Shown: positions 30,266 to 37,934, numbered from the stretch's first letter. The stretch is DNA of 64,000 bases from Bacillus sp. AFS059628 (GCF_002571225.1 NZ_NVEC01000065.1:1-64000), one strand, 5' to 3'. A program made the numbers and translations. The notes: a model not told the origin generated them from the letters alone.

Positions 30266-30643
30266 ATGAACTATTCACAAAAGTACTTCGTAATTATGGG
30301 GATTATTTTTCTATTTATGAGTGGATTTATGATATTAACAGGTATAATGACGTATTCTGCACCACCACCAGCAACTTATCCATTACTTGGTATGATGATT
30401 ATGTGTTTTTGCTTAAGTTATTTACACCCACAATTTAAAGAAAAAGACGAGCGAATGAAACTCATTCGTTATAAAGGAATGTTCTTCAGCTTTTTTGCAT
30501 TAATAGCGTATTATCTTCTTTTCTCTTTCGGCTTAAACTTAAAAATACTTACACTATCTGCTACTGAACTATTGAATATACTTATGGCACTTACGATGAG
30601 TACAGTTTTTATCTCATTTGTTGTTTTGTCGAAAAGATATTAA
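30266..30643 (+). CDS. small four-segment membrane protein linked to the XRE regulator
   Basis: A 125-residue protein with four hydrophobic segments (about 8-28, 40-55, 68-88 and 100-120). The central PQFKEKDERMKLIRYKGMFFSF is a positively charged cytoplasmic loop of the type seen in DUF2178-like and related membrane proteins next to XRE genes. ATG 30266 lies after GAGGAGGAG. The role is unknown; it may be a sensor, antagonist or the regulated product. Confidence 0.72.
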   Translation: MNYSQKYFVIMGIIFLFMSGFMILTGIMTYSAPPPATYPLLGMMIMCFCLSYLHPQFKEKDERMKLIRYKGMFFSFFALIAYYLLFSFGLNLKILTLSATELLNILMALTMSTVFISFVVLSKRY

Positions 30644-30671
30644 GATGGAAGAGAGAAAGGAAGATTAACAT

Positions 30672-30854
30672 ATGCAAATGACGTATGCTTTTGGCATTGG
30701 GCTTGTATTATTTTTAGCCGTATTCTTATTTATTCGGAAAGACGTTCAAGGCGGGACGTTAACGAAACGAGGCTTTTATAAAATGATCGGCTGTTTAGTT
30801 GTTATGTTTATAGCGATTATCGTAATGATCGTTTTAATAAATCGATCACTATAG
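30672..30854 (+). CDS. 60-residue membrane protein
   Basis: Two membrane segments (about 4-23 and 37-57) joined by a short charged loop (RKDVQGGTLTKRGFYK). ATG 30672 follows GAAAGGAAG by about 9 nt. It is the third gene of the XRE operon and is followed by a terminator. The function is unknown. Confidence 0.65.
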   Translation: MQMTYAFGIGLVLFLAVFLFIRKDVQGGTLTKRGFYKMIGCLVVMFIAIIVMIVLINRSL

Positions 30855-30858
30855 AATG

Positions 30859-30886
30859 AACCTTACTGGAGTAAGGTTTTTCTTTT
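30859..30886 (+). terminator. terminator of the XRE operon
   Basis: AACCTTAC and GTAAGGTT stem with a 4-nt loop and a T-rich tail. Confidence 0.85.
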
Positions 30887-30979
30887 TTGTATAAAATCCG
30901 AAAATTCCCGCTAAATCAATTTACTGCATATAATCGATATTATATAATTTAATAAAATGATAGATAAGGAGAATAGTAT

Positions 30980-31339
30980 ATGAATAAAAAAGCTATCTTC
31001 TTTTTATTAACATGTATACTACTTATAGCTACTGCTACTTATATAATATGTAACAAACGAGAACAAGTGCCACCTATGTTAGTATGGGAGGGGCAGGAAT
31101 ACTATGTAACGCATGGACCTGCGAAAGCAGAAGAAGTTGGGCAAAGGCTCGGAGAAGTAACAAAGAAAATTGAAACAAGTAAAAAACCTACTAAAAATAG
31201 TGAATCTAACACATTACAAGAAAAAACAGAAGTATTCACAATGATAGAGGAAGAAAAACATCTTCACTCACCTTTAATCATAAAGGAGCCTCATAGTGAC
31301 GAATATAGAGTAGTAAGACCGATGTTAAAAGTACTATAA
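30980..31339 (+). CDS. small membrane-anchored or secreted protein of unknown function
   Basis: A 119-residue protein. One hydrophobic N-terminal segment (4-23) is followed by CNKREQVPPMLVWEGQEYYV and a polar, Lys/Glu-rich outer part (residues 55-95). The segment could be an uncleaved anchor; the Cys at 25 lacks a convincing lipobox. ATG 30980 follows AAGGAGAA. It is probably co-transcribed with the next gene, 17 bp away. I do not recognise the family. Confidence 0.65.
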   Translation: MNKKAIFFLLTCILLIATATYIICNKREQVPPMLVWEGQEYYVTHGPAKAEEVGQRLGEVTKKIETSKKPTKNSESNTLQEKTEVFTMIEEEKHLHSPLIIKEPHSDEYRVVRPMLKVL

Positions 31340-31356
31340 AATAAAAAGAGATCCAT

Positions 31357-31626
31357 ATGCAGACAGTAACTTCATATCCATGGTCGTTAAGAAAAATGTT
31401 TGTATTTTTCCTTTGCTTCATCCTTCCGCCAATCGGTGCAATTTATAGTTTGATGAATCAAGAGGCGCTACAAAAGAGAGACTTCATTTTATATGTATTA
31501 TTTGTTGCTATTAATATATCGCTTTGGTTATCGCTTATGATCTTTAATCGGAGTATGTGGATGGTAGCGGGGCATTATGTGCTTGGAGCAATTGTTATTG
31601 TTGTTTCGAATATGAATAAGAAATAA
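31357..31626 (+). CDS. small integral membrane protein
   Basis: An 89-residue protein with three likely membrane segments (12-32, 41-60 and 65-84). The loop between the first two is charged (NQEALQKRDF). The ribosome site is weak (AGAGATCC), which leaves the start slightly uncertain. It follows the preceding gene by 17 bp and ends at a terminator. The function is unknown. Confidence 0.6.
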   Translation: MQTVTSYPWSLRKMFVFFLCFILPPIGAIYSLMNQEALQKRDFILYVLFVAINISLWLSLMIFNRSMWMVAGHYVLGAIVIVVSNMNKK

Positions 31627-31627
31627 G

Positions 31628-31656
31628 CCAGCAACCTTAAAGTTGCTGGTTTTTAT
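31628..31656 (+). terminator. terminator
   Basis: CCAGCAAC and GTTGCTGG arms with a 6-nt loop, then TTTTTATTTT. Confidence 0.85.
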
Positions 31657-31707
31657 TTTGCTATTTATAATGAAGAAACAAATTTTTAATAGAGAGTAGT
31701 GGGCGTT

Positions 31708-32253
31708 ATGAGATGGAAAGAGGGAACGTTTGAAAAAATAGAAACGAATGACTCATCTGTTGAGCAACTCGTACATACATTCAAGGAGCAAAACGTAAAT
31801 GGCGGAGCGATTATAAGCTGTTTTAAAGTACATAACGGAAATTTTTTCAAAGAAATACCACATTCGAAAGATGGATACGAGCACTTCTTTCGAAGAATCT
31901 TTAACTCTTTAGATATAATTAATAGCTTAGAAGAGTTAAAAATACATACGTCAGAAAAATATAAGTTTCATTTTAAAGAGCAGCTAGCAGTCATGCTTGA
32001 TGGTAGCATTGCCGCGCAAATTTTGTGGGGCGGAGCATATGAAGGGTTTAAGGAACGACCAGTTATCGCCAAGCAATTAGCAGTCAATGTATGTCAATAT
32101 ATGTTCCAAGATCGATACGAAGATATTAAAGTGTTTGAAAGCTATCGCCCTTGGACAGATTGGTTTTACGATGTTGCGTGGGATGTTACTTGGATGGTGT
32201 TAGATAGTAAGGAGCATAAAATGTGGTTAGTTTGTGTTACGGATACGGATTGA
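31708..32253 (+). CDS. hypothetical soluble protein
   Basis: A 181-residue protein from ATG 31708; a GTG at 31699 is in frame but is only 2 nt from the likely ribosome site AGAGAG. It is rich in Trp and Phe towards the C-terminus (YRPWTDWFYDVAWDVTWMVLDS). There is no signal or membrane segment. I do not recognise the family. It is monocistronic, with an imperfect terminator just behind. Confidence 0.6.
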   Translation: MRWKEGTFEKIETNDSSVEQLVHTFKEQNVNGGAIISCFKVHNGNFFKEIPHSKDGYEHFFRRIFNSLDIINSLEELKIHTSEKYKFHFKEQLAVMLDGSIAAQILWGGAYEGFKERPVIAKQLAVNVCQYMFQDRYEDIKVFESYRPWTDWFYDVAWDVTWMVLDSKEHKMWLVCVTDTD

Positions 32254-32256
32254 TAG

Positions 32257-32293
32257 AAGAGGGCCTTGTAGAAATGCTGCAAGGCTCTTTATC
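32257..32293 (+). terminator. imperfect terminator
   Basis: AAGAGGGCCTTG pairs imperfectly with CAAGGCTCTTT, followed by a T-rich stretch. Confidence 0.6.
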
Positions 32294-32410
32294 TTTTGGG
32301 AATGAATAGAAAATGAATCATATAAATGCTATACTAAAAAATGTTTGTAATGTCATTTTTATACTATTTTATAGTGATGACTTACTAGAAAAGATAAGAG
32401 GAGAATGAAC

Positions 32411-33007
32411 GTGCAAAAGATAAAGAAATTATTGTTGTTAATGATGGTAGTAGGATTAACAGTAGGTGTTTTAGCAGGATGTGCAAATCCGAAAGATACG
32501 ACAGAAGAATTTTTAACAGCGATACAAAAAGGTGATGTAGAAAAGGCTCGTACATTTGTTGAGAGTGACAAAGAATTTAATAAACTAAATGAAAAAACAG
32601 ATGATGCTGAGGCAAAAGCAATGCTGAGTGTAATTACGAAAAACTTTAAATTTGAAAAGCTAGAAGAAGTATCGAAAAAAGATGACAAAGCAGAAGTGAA
32701 AGTGAAAATTACATCTGCCGATCTATCTGTGGCTGTAACAAAAGCAGTAGGAGAAGTTATGTCAATGGCCTTCGCTAGCGCTTTTAGCGAAGACAAAGAG
32801 CAATCTGAAAAAGCAATCGAAAAAACAATGACATCAGCAATCGTCAAACACTTATCAGATAAAGATGCAATCATGGCAACTCGCGAAGTTACATTGAACT
32901 TAAAGAAAAACAAAGATGGCGACTATAAAATCGTTGCAGATGATAACTTGAAAGAAGTATTGTTTGCCAATGCGAAGTCTTTGGAGAAGATGTTTGGTGG
33001 GAAGTGA
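32411..33007 (+). CDS. lipoprotein with a DUF4878/NTF2-like domain
   Basis: A 198-residue lipoprotein. The signal peptide ends in the lipobox LAGC, with Cys24 as the acylated residue. The mature part starts NPKDTTEEFLTAIQKGDVEKARTFV, typical of NTF2-like DUF4878 lipoproteins. I choose GTG 32411, which is 8 nt after AGGAG; an ATG at 32405 is only 2 nt away from that site. It is anchored on the outer face of the membrane, with unknown ligand. A terminator follows. Confidence 0.8.
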   Translation: MQKIKKLLLLMMVVGLTVGVLAGCANPKDTTEEFLTAIQKGDVEKARTFVESDKEFNKLNEKTDDAEAKAMLSVITKNFKFEKLEEVSKKDDKAEVKVKITSADLSVAVTKAVGEVMSMAFASAFSEDKEQSEKAIEKTMTSAIVKHLSDKDAIMATREVTLNLKKNKDGDYKIVADDNLKEVLFANAKSLEKMFGGK

Positions 33008-33018
33008 TTGATTTAGAT

Positions 33019-33068
33019 AAAAAAGAGAAGCCATATCAAGTAGAAGGTTGATATGGTTTCTCTTTTTT
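33019..33068 (+). terminator. terminator, its tail abuts the island repeat
   Basis: AAAAAAGAGAAGCCATATCA pairs with a near-perfect partner at 33048-33068. The T run of the tail is the start of the left 29-bp repeat. Confidence 0.85.
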
Positions 33069-33093
33069 ATGACCCCGGAGAGGCTCGAACTCA
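33065..33093 (+). repeat. left attachment-like repeat (free copy of the tRNA-Val end)
   Basis: Identical over 29 bp to 35450-35478, in the same orientation, starting TTTTATGACCCCGG. Beyond it, identity drops to 6 of 9 bases. Confidence 0.8.
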
Positions 33094-33464
33094 GAATCTC
33101 CATCAACAATCTTTCATGGTTATAGCAGATGATAGGGGATGAAAGTTGTTGTAGCTCCGTTCCATAGAGATACTATACAGGAAACAGTTGATAGGCATAC
33201 CTCTTTAGTTTTATCTAGAAAAATAGAATGGGAATAGGTCTACGTATTTAATAGTAGATACTTATAGTAGAAATAATTTCGTAGAATGGGACTAGATGAT
33301 ATTACTGAGTTAGCGCCAATGCATAAGGTATAATTTCAAATGCCGAAAGGATAACTTTTAGGATAGAAAGAGTTTGGAGTTGTAAGATTATATAAAATAT
33401 TCGTAGTTGCAACAATTCTATTGTGGTAAAATATTCTATATAAATATTTAAAAGGGGAATGGCT

Positions 33465-34340
33465 ATGGGGGATATAAAAGTTACTCCTGAACAGTTGCGA
33501 AAAGTGGCAGGGACTATTAGATCAACTATCATGAATGCAACTGCAACACAGGAGCGACTAAAACGAGATATTGATATGATTTCTAGTAATTGGTTGGGCT
33601 CAACCTATATGAAATTTAATACGGATTTCCGTGATTCATCCTTTAAGATGGGACAATTTATAATCATATTAGAGCCACTTGAGAAGTTTCTTCTTGATTC
33701 TGCTAATAAATTCGAACAGGTAGATAATATGGATGTTGCTATTGCGATGGCTTCTGGTATTCTTAATAAAAATAATGATAAAGTCGAATATCTTACGGGT
33801 AAGGCAGAAGGTGCTGAAGGAGATCGACTTGGAGGGAAATTAGAAGGTACAGTAGTAAATGGTGAGTTTGAATTAAGTAAGAATAGTAAAATAAATACAA
33901 AGTTCGGTACTGGTTCTGCAGAGCTAAATATTCCGTATAGTAAAGAAACACTCCGCGAAGATGCTTCTAGTGGTAACTTGATTGGTGGAAAAGTGGAGGC
34001 ACGCGCTCAAGAAACATCTTATGTAAGAACGGATATTCCTTATATGGAAGATATAACTGTAACTCAAAAAATGCACGATTTTAGTAGTATTGTAGGTTAT
34101 GATGAGTATACAGCGAAGGTAGGTGCGGAATATAGTTCGCGCAAGTATGAATTGCTTTTAGAGAAAATTGATGTTCCGGATATTATTCCGTATTTCAGTG
34201 ATCACGATATAACAATCCGCTTAGAATTGGGAGTAGGGACTTATGGGTATAAGCTTCACATGGGTCAAGAGAAAGGTTTTTATGCATCATACGAAGGTTT
34301 TGGAGGAGGTTTTTTCTTGAAACCTGAAAAAAAGGAGTAA
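33465..34340 (+). CDS. WXG100-type secretion substrate with an unassigned C-terminal domain
   Basis: A 291-residue protein. Residues 1-90 form a WXG100-like helical hairpin: KVTPEQLRKVAGTIRS at the start and the turn motif Trp43-Leu44-Gly45 in SSNWLGSTYMKF. This marks a type VII secretion substrate. The rest (about 95-291) is Gly-rich and beta-like (KINTKFGTGSAELNIPYS, LGVGTYGYKLHMGQEKGF), with no recognised toxin catalytic motif. ATG 33465 is 7 nt after AAGGGG. The downstream genes are DUF4176 and small membrane proteins, a typical T7SS cargo setting. A toxin role is inference. Confidence 0.72.
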   Translation: MGDIKVTPEQLRKVAGTIRSTIMNATATQERLKRDIDMISSNWLGSTYMKFNTDFRDSSFKMGQFIIILEPLEKFLLDSANKFEQVDNMDVAIAMASGILNKNNDKVEYLTGKAEGAEGDRLGGKLEGTVVNGEFELSKNSKINTKFGTGSAELNIPYSKETLREDASSGNLIGGKVEARAQETSYVRTDIPYMEDITVTQKMHDFSSIVGYDEYTAKVGAEYSSRKYELLLEKIDVPDIIPYFSDHDITIRLELGVGTYGYKLHMGQEKGFYASYEGFGGGFFLKPEKKE

Positions 34341-34346
34341 TCACAC

Positions 34347-34550
34347 ATGTTTAAACAAGGACGTATTTTGATGTATATTTTTACCGCGGTTTTATTTTTT
34401 TCTTCATTCTTTTTTCCGCAGCCAATGGAAAAAAGGTTTTTAACAGCTATTGCAGCATTGATTATTGGTGGAATAGGTATTGGAATTTCCTATCTATTAG
34501 AAATTTTGAGTAACAAGTCGAAGAATATATCTAAAAAGAACGGAGAATGA
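34347..34550 (+). CDS. 67-residue membrane protein, candidate immunity or partner
   Basis: Two membrane segments (about 5-22 and 30-51) and a Lys-rich tail (SNKSKNISKKNGE). The start is 6 bp after the WXG gene and the end overlaps or touches the DUF4176 gene, so they are one operon. Small membrane proteins next to secreted T7 substrates are often immunity factors against membrane or wall-targeting toxins; here that is only a possibility. Confidence 0.6.
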   Translation: MFKQGRILMYIFTAVLFFSSFFFPQPMEKRFLTAIAALIIGGIGIGISYLLEILSNKSKNISKKNGE

Positions 34551-34552
34551 CG

Positions 34553-34801
34553 ATGGAACTTTTCCCGATTGGTTCAGTTGTAAAGCTAAAAGATCTAAAC
34601 CAACCTGTTATGATTATTGGAAGAATGGTCATTTCAGCGGATAAACGTGATTTTGATTATGTAGGGGTTCTTTATCCGGTGGGTTATTTAGGTGATGAAA
34701 AAGTATTATGTTTTAATCATGATAAAATTGTAGAGGAAATGCATAGAGGGTATATGACTGAGAGTGAATTGGTTCTACGTGAGAAATTAGTAGAATTGTA
34801 A
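34553..34801 (+). CDS. DUF4176 protein
   Basis: An 82-residue protein, MELFPIGSVVKLKDLNQPVMIIGR onwards, with FDYVGVLYPVGYLG in the middle, the recognisable pattern of DUF4176. This family is repeatedly encoded with type VII secretion substrates, and its function is not established. ATG 34553 is 6 nt after GGAGA; an overlapping ATG at 34547 directly touches the site. It is part of the island operon. Confidence 0.75.
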   Translation: MELFPIGSVVKLKDLNQPVMIIGRMVISADKRDFDYVGVLYPVGYLGDEKVLCFNHDKIVEEMHRGYMTESELVLREKLVEL

Positions 34802-34841
34802 AAAGAAACGTAAATCTTAAAGATATGATAGGGGAAACAAA

Positions 34842-35030
34842 ATGGGAAAGATAATGAGAACTCTTGTAATCATAGGTATACTTATCCCTCCGGTACTACT
34901 GTGGAGTGCACCTGATATTCCTCTAAATGATAAACTGCTGTTTACAGGTTTACAACTAACTGTAGGATTCACCACAGTAGTAGTGTTAGAGGTTATATTT
35001 AGAAATCGAAAAAAGAAGAGAGCAAAATAG
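34842..35030 (+). CDS. 62-residue membrane protein
   Basis: Two membrane segments (about 4-22 and 32-52) and a basic tail (RNRKKKRAK). ATG 34842 follows AGGGGAAAC. It is 40 bp after DUF4176 and probably the last gene of the island operon. Its size, topology and charge match the 67-residue gene upstream, so it could be another immunity-type partner. That is an inference from context. Confidence 0.6.
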   Translation: MGKIMRTLVIIGILIPPVLLWSAPDIPLNDKLLFTGLQLTVGFTTVVVLEVIFRNRKKKRAK

Positions 35031-35098
35031 ATATAAATTGTATAGAATGGCAGATAAGAATATTGGTGGTTAATCATCTCAATAAAAGAAGCTAACAG

Positions 35099-35128
35099 AA
35101 GCAGGGAGAAATCCTTGCTTTATTTTTT
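35099..35128 (+). terminator. likely terminator of the island operon
   Basis: AAGCAGG and CCTTGCTTT stem with one mismatch, followed by TATTTTTTG. Confidence 0.6.
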
Positions 35129-35316
35129 GTATAGAATTGCTAAGTAGAGTATCGTTAAATCAGGATATCTGAAGGGGGGGATAGGGATCTGAGTTAGATA
35201 AACGGTAGTCTTAAGAGTTATCTAACTGATTTCAATGAGTGTAAAAACTATAATTTTAATTACTATACAAACTTAAGTAGCATTTTCTTTTTAGTCCTTT
35301 CTCAGTTTTATGGAAA

Positions 35317-35371
35317 CAAAAAAGAGGACGTCCCCTGAGCCAGCTGGTTTGCTGACTAGAAGTAGTCCTCT
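35317..35371 (-). terminator. terminator downstream of tRNA-Val
   Basis: On the minus strand AGAGGAC (35371-35365) pairs with GTCCTCT (35329-35323) with an inner CAGC/GCTG stem, then TTTTTTG. It lies about 85 bp past the tRNA 3' end, inside the island segment. Confidence 0.7.
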
Positions 35372-35449
35372 GTTAACTTGTGGTGTCTGATGGAGATCTC
35401 CATAAGTTTAGCTTTTGAGAATACCCCCTCAAGCCTTGATACTATTAGG

Positions 35450-35478
35450 TTTTATGACCCCGGAGAGGCTCGAACTCA
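35450..35478 (+). repeat. right attachment-like repeat, within the tRNA-Val 3' end
   Basis: Second copy of the 29-bp repeat. It covers the T arm, acceptor strand and 5 bp beyond the tRNA. Confidence 0.8.
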
Positions 35479-35527
35479 CGACCTCCACCCTGTCAAGGTG
35501 GCGCTCTCCCTGCTGAGCTACGGGATC
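35455..35527 (-). tRNA. tRNA-Val, anticodon GAC
   Basis: A cloverleaf is visible on the minus strand. The acceptor is GATCCCG with CGGGGTC (one G-T pair), the D arm is GCTC/GAGC, the anticodon stem CCACC/GGTGG encloses loop TTGACAG (anticodon GAC), and the T arm has loop TTCGAGC. The T stem has one T-T mismatch (GTGAG with CTCTC). The discriminator is A and CCA is not encoded. It is a single tRNA, not in a cluster, and its 3' end is the island repeat. Confidence 0.88.
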
Positions 35528-35713
35528 TTCAAAAATGCGTATGTAACAGCACCTTCAATATTTATGCTAAAGTAATTATATAAAAATAACTGAAATTTTA
35601 CAATATTTTATATTGAATTTGAAGGGAAATTATTTTGAATCACGCTAGTCGTGTATTAAGGAATATATAAGTAGAGAATGTAATGAAAAGTGGATTTGAA
35701 TAAAGTGGTTATA

Positions 35714-35938
35714 TTATTTTTTTCTATACCAATCTAAAGGACCCTCATTACTTAAATCAACAAGAAAAGGGAATAAGAAGTGTAAAGGTAAGCTTATAAG
35801 TTCTGGCATAGCGTTCACTGTTTTCTTTGATAGATATTGCCTCCTAAAACAATACGGGCAATCTTTTTCAAATGTCACGAGTATTGACCATACATCTTTT
35901 ATTGTCCACTTCGTTTTACAATACGTACAACGGGCCAT
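35714..35938 (-). CDS. CxxC-20-CxxC zinc-ribbon-like protein
   Basis: A 74-residue protein with two CxxC pairs about 20 residues apart (ARCTYCKTKW and KDCPYCFRRQY), the pattern of the Bacillus cxxc_20_cxxc family. A hydrophobic stretch (MPELISLPLHFLFPFLV) follows. ATG 35938 is 6 nt after AGGAGGAA; an in-frame start at 35980 is not supported. It is just beyond the tRNA, not in the island. Its function is unknown. Confidence 0.75.
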   Translation of the reverse strand: MARCTYCKTKWTIKDVWSILVTFEKDCPYCFRRQYLSKKTVNAMPELISLPLHFLFPFLVDLSNEGPLDWYRKK

Positions 35939-36223
35939 AAAGTTCCTCCTCATGTTAATATTTCTTCTAGTATATTCCATTTTATTGTACTGAAGTCATT
36001 TGTATTTGGTGTGATAAAATGTAATTATTTTTATTTTTATTTAAATTTATTTAGTTATTTATGTTCATTTACATATCGTTTCATATTTTTGCATGGTGAT
36101 AGATTTTCAGCTTCGATATGCAAACTGGCCAATATATCCTTTTTACAATTTACTTAAAATCATGTATAACAGAGATACAAGATTATTTTATAAATATTCA
36201 GAAGTAGAGGGAGAATTATTGTA

Positions 36224-36451
36224 ATGGTTAGGAAAACGTTCAAGATGCGTGTATCTAGAAATAGAACGATTTCGATTAATGGATCAATTCTTGATGTGGA
36301 TGTTACACATGATGAGTTTTTACAAGAGTTTGTTGAGTGGGTTGATTCTAAAGGTTGGTCGTTTATGGGGATGACAGATGAGATTACACCTGAGGAAGCT
36401 AGTCAAAAATTAATAGATTCATTGATTGATGAGAAGGATAAGAAAGAATAA
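36224..36451 (+). CDS. 75-residue hypothetical protein
   Basis: A small, charged, soluble protein: TFKMRVSRNRTISINGSI at the N-terminus, then FLQEFVEWVDSKGWSFMGMTDEI and an acidic C-terminus (DSLIDEKDKKE). ATG 36224 follows GAGGGAGAA. The strand-helix pattern would fit a small ribbon-helix fold but no family is recognised. It is a single gene. Confidence 0.6.
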   Translation: MVRKTFKMRVSRNRTISINGSILDVDVTHDEFLQEFVEWVDSKGWSFMGMTDEITPEEASQKLIDSLIDEKDKKE

Positions 36452-36606
36452 TTCTTTCTTATTTTTTATTGTATATTTATGTCATTCATCGTAAAAGTAT
36501 GATATGGTAAAAAACAGTGAATATTCTTCCAATTTAATACAAATTACATATAGATTGGTAGATTCAATTTTTAAACTGTGAGAGTATAGGGAAAAGGGAG
36601 AGTCAT

Positions 36607-37893
36607 ATGGTAAAATTTAAGAAAATTTTGGCTTTTATTACCGTTATTTGTTTATTTTTTTTGACACCTATGACGTTACGTGCTGAGACAAATATTGGAG
36701 TGAATCCAGAACAAGTAGCCCCACCACCTAAGGAAGGGCCGAATGTTTTTAGTCAGTTTGCAACTACGATTGATGCGAAAACTGGAGATATTTTGTATGA
36801 TAAAAACGCACATCATCGTGCATTTCCAGCTAGTATGACGAAGGTATTAACGGCGATTTTACTTATGGAGCATACGAAGCCTGAGGATCAATTTACGTTT
36901 TCACAATTAGCATTAGATCAAGAGAAGAGTAATTATCAAATTGAGTTTCAACCTGGTGAGACGATTAATAGAAATACTGCGCTTATGATTTTAATGGTGC
37001 TGAGTGCGAATGATGTGTCGTATGCGATTGCGGAGCATATTGGTGGAAGTGTTGAGAATTTCGCTCATATGATGAATGAGAGAGCGAAACAATTAGGGGC
37101 TACAGATAGTCACTTTGTCACGCCAAATGGATTGCATGATCCGAATCATTATACTACGCCATATGATATGGCGATGATTACGAGAGGTGTACAAAAGTAT
37201 CCTGAAATTCTGCAAGCAATGAATACGAAAAGGACGACAGTTACGACATCTAGACAGACGGTGTCTATTTTTAACAAGTCTACTTATTTTGAAAATCCAT
37301 ATAGTATTGGTGGAAAGACTGGTTTTACAAATGAAGCGCGTAATACACTCGTTTTATTAAATGAGAAGGATGGAAATCGTATTATAAATGTAGTAATGGC
37401 TTCTCAAAGACCTGAAATTTATGAAGATTTGAAGCAGATGGCGGACTATTCTTTCGGTCAATTTGTGAAGCAAACGGTACTAGATAAACATAGTTGGCAT
37501 CAAAAGACAACATATTTAAATAAAGATATTGATATCGAACTTGAGCAAAGTGCAGAACTTATGCTTAAGAAAGATGAAGGGAAAAACGTAAGGACGATTT
37601 TCCGTGCGGCTTCATTAGATGAAGATTCTTTATATCATAAAGGAATCCATCGCGGTGAGGTAGTTGGGGCAGTTGATATTACGAAAAATAATCAAACAAT
37701 TGCGACGGTAAATGTTCTTTCAAAAGAAGATGTTACTTTTGCGATGTCTAAAAAAGATACGGCTACGCCTGAAGTAAAAGAATCAAATGTGAAAATAATA
37801 AGCATTGGGATAGGTGCTGCTGTACTATTTGGAGCTATTTTATTTGTAGTGCTACGCCGAAATACAACAGGAATGAAATCAGAAGAAAAATAA
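36607..37893 (+). CDS. D-alanyl-D-alanine carboxypeptidase (class C low-MW PBP)
   Basis: A 428-residue penicillin-binding protein of the S11 family that trims the D-Ala of peptidoglycan stem peptides. It has a signal peptide (about 1-26), catalytic SMTK at 76-79, SAN at 133-135 and KTG at 237-239. A second domain follows, then a C-terminal membrane anchor (about 399-418) and a basic tail. The layout matches DacA/DacF-type enzymes. ATG 36607 follows AAAGGGAG. It is monocistronic. Confidence 0.93.
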   Translation: MVKFKKILAFITVICLFFLTPMTLRAETNIGVNPEQVAPPPKEGPNVFSQFATTIDAKTGDILYDKNAHHRAFPASMTKVLTAILLMEHTKPEDQFTFSQLALDQEKSNYQIEFQPGETINRNTALMILMVLSANDVSYAIAEHIGGSVENFAHMMNERAKQLGATDSHFVTPNGLHDPNHYTTPYDMAMITRGVQKYPEILQAMNTKRTTVTTSRQTVSIFNKSTYFENPYSIGGKTGFTNEARNTLVLLNEKDGNRIINVVMASQRPEIYEDLKQMADYSFGQFVKQTVLDKHSWHQKTTYLNKDIDIELEQSAELMLKKDEGKNVRTIFRAASLDEDSLYHKGIHRGEVVGAVDITKNNQTIATVNVLSKEDVTFAMSKKDTATPEVKESNVKIISIGIGAAVLFGAILFVVLRRNTTGMKSEEK

Positions 37894-37903
37894 ATTACTA
37901 ATT

Positions 37904-37934
37904 AAAAGGCAGTTCAGCGTGAACTGCCTTTTTT
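37904..37934 (+). terminator. terminator
   Basis: AAAAGGCAGTTCA and TGAACTGCCTTTT with a 3-nt loop and T tail. Confidence 0.88.

Larger units (their letters stand above)
33008..33464. other. gene-free stretch spanning the left island junction
   Basis: After the terminator and the 29-bp repeat, an imperfect inverted repeat lies at 33104-33151 (CAACAATCTTTCAT and ATGAAAGTTGTTG). A 32-codon frame from ATG 33139 lacks a spaced ribosome site. An AT-rich promoter-like region precedes the WXG gene (TAAAAT and TATATAAAT near 33427-33446). No integrase or recombinase remnant is recognisable. Confidence 0.5.
35031..35454. other. right end of the island, no gene
   Basis: About 420 bp with a terminator for the island operon on the plus strand, a long hairpin for the tRNA on the minus strand, a palindrome GGAGATCTCC at 35394-35403 and otherwise AT-rich sequence. 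No gene or integrase fragment is seen. Confidence 0.5.
33065..35478. mobile_element. 2.4-kb island integrated at the 3' end of tRNA-Val
   Basis: A perfect 29-bp direct repeat bounds the segment: 33065-33093 and 35450-35478. The right copy is the 3' end of a tRNA-Val gene plus 5 bp beyond it, and the left is a free copy with no tRNA body. This is the standard footprint of site-specific integration at a tRNA 3' end. The inside carries a WXG-type substrate gene, two small membrane proteins, a DUF4176 gene and no integrase. It is either a non-autonomous element or the remnant of a larger one. Confidence 0.72.

Noticed and set aside
32359-32913. Minus-strand open frame of 184 codons over the lipoprotein gene
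   Set aside because: It is Ser/Phe/Val-rich, as expected from the reverse reading of a Lys/Glu-rich gene, and has no start signals.
33139-33237. 32-codon frame in the island that might be an integrase remnant
   Set aside because: The ribosome-like AGGGG directly touches the ATG and the peptide has no integrase motif.
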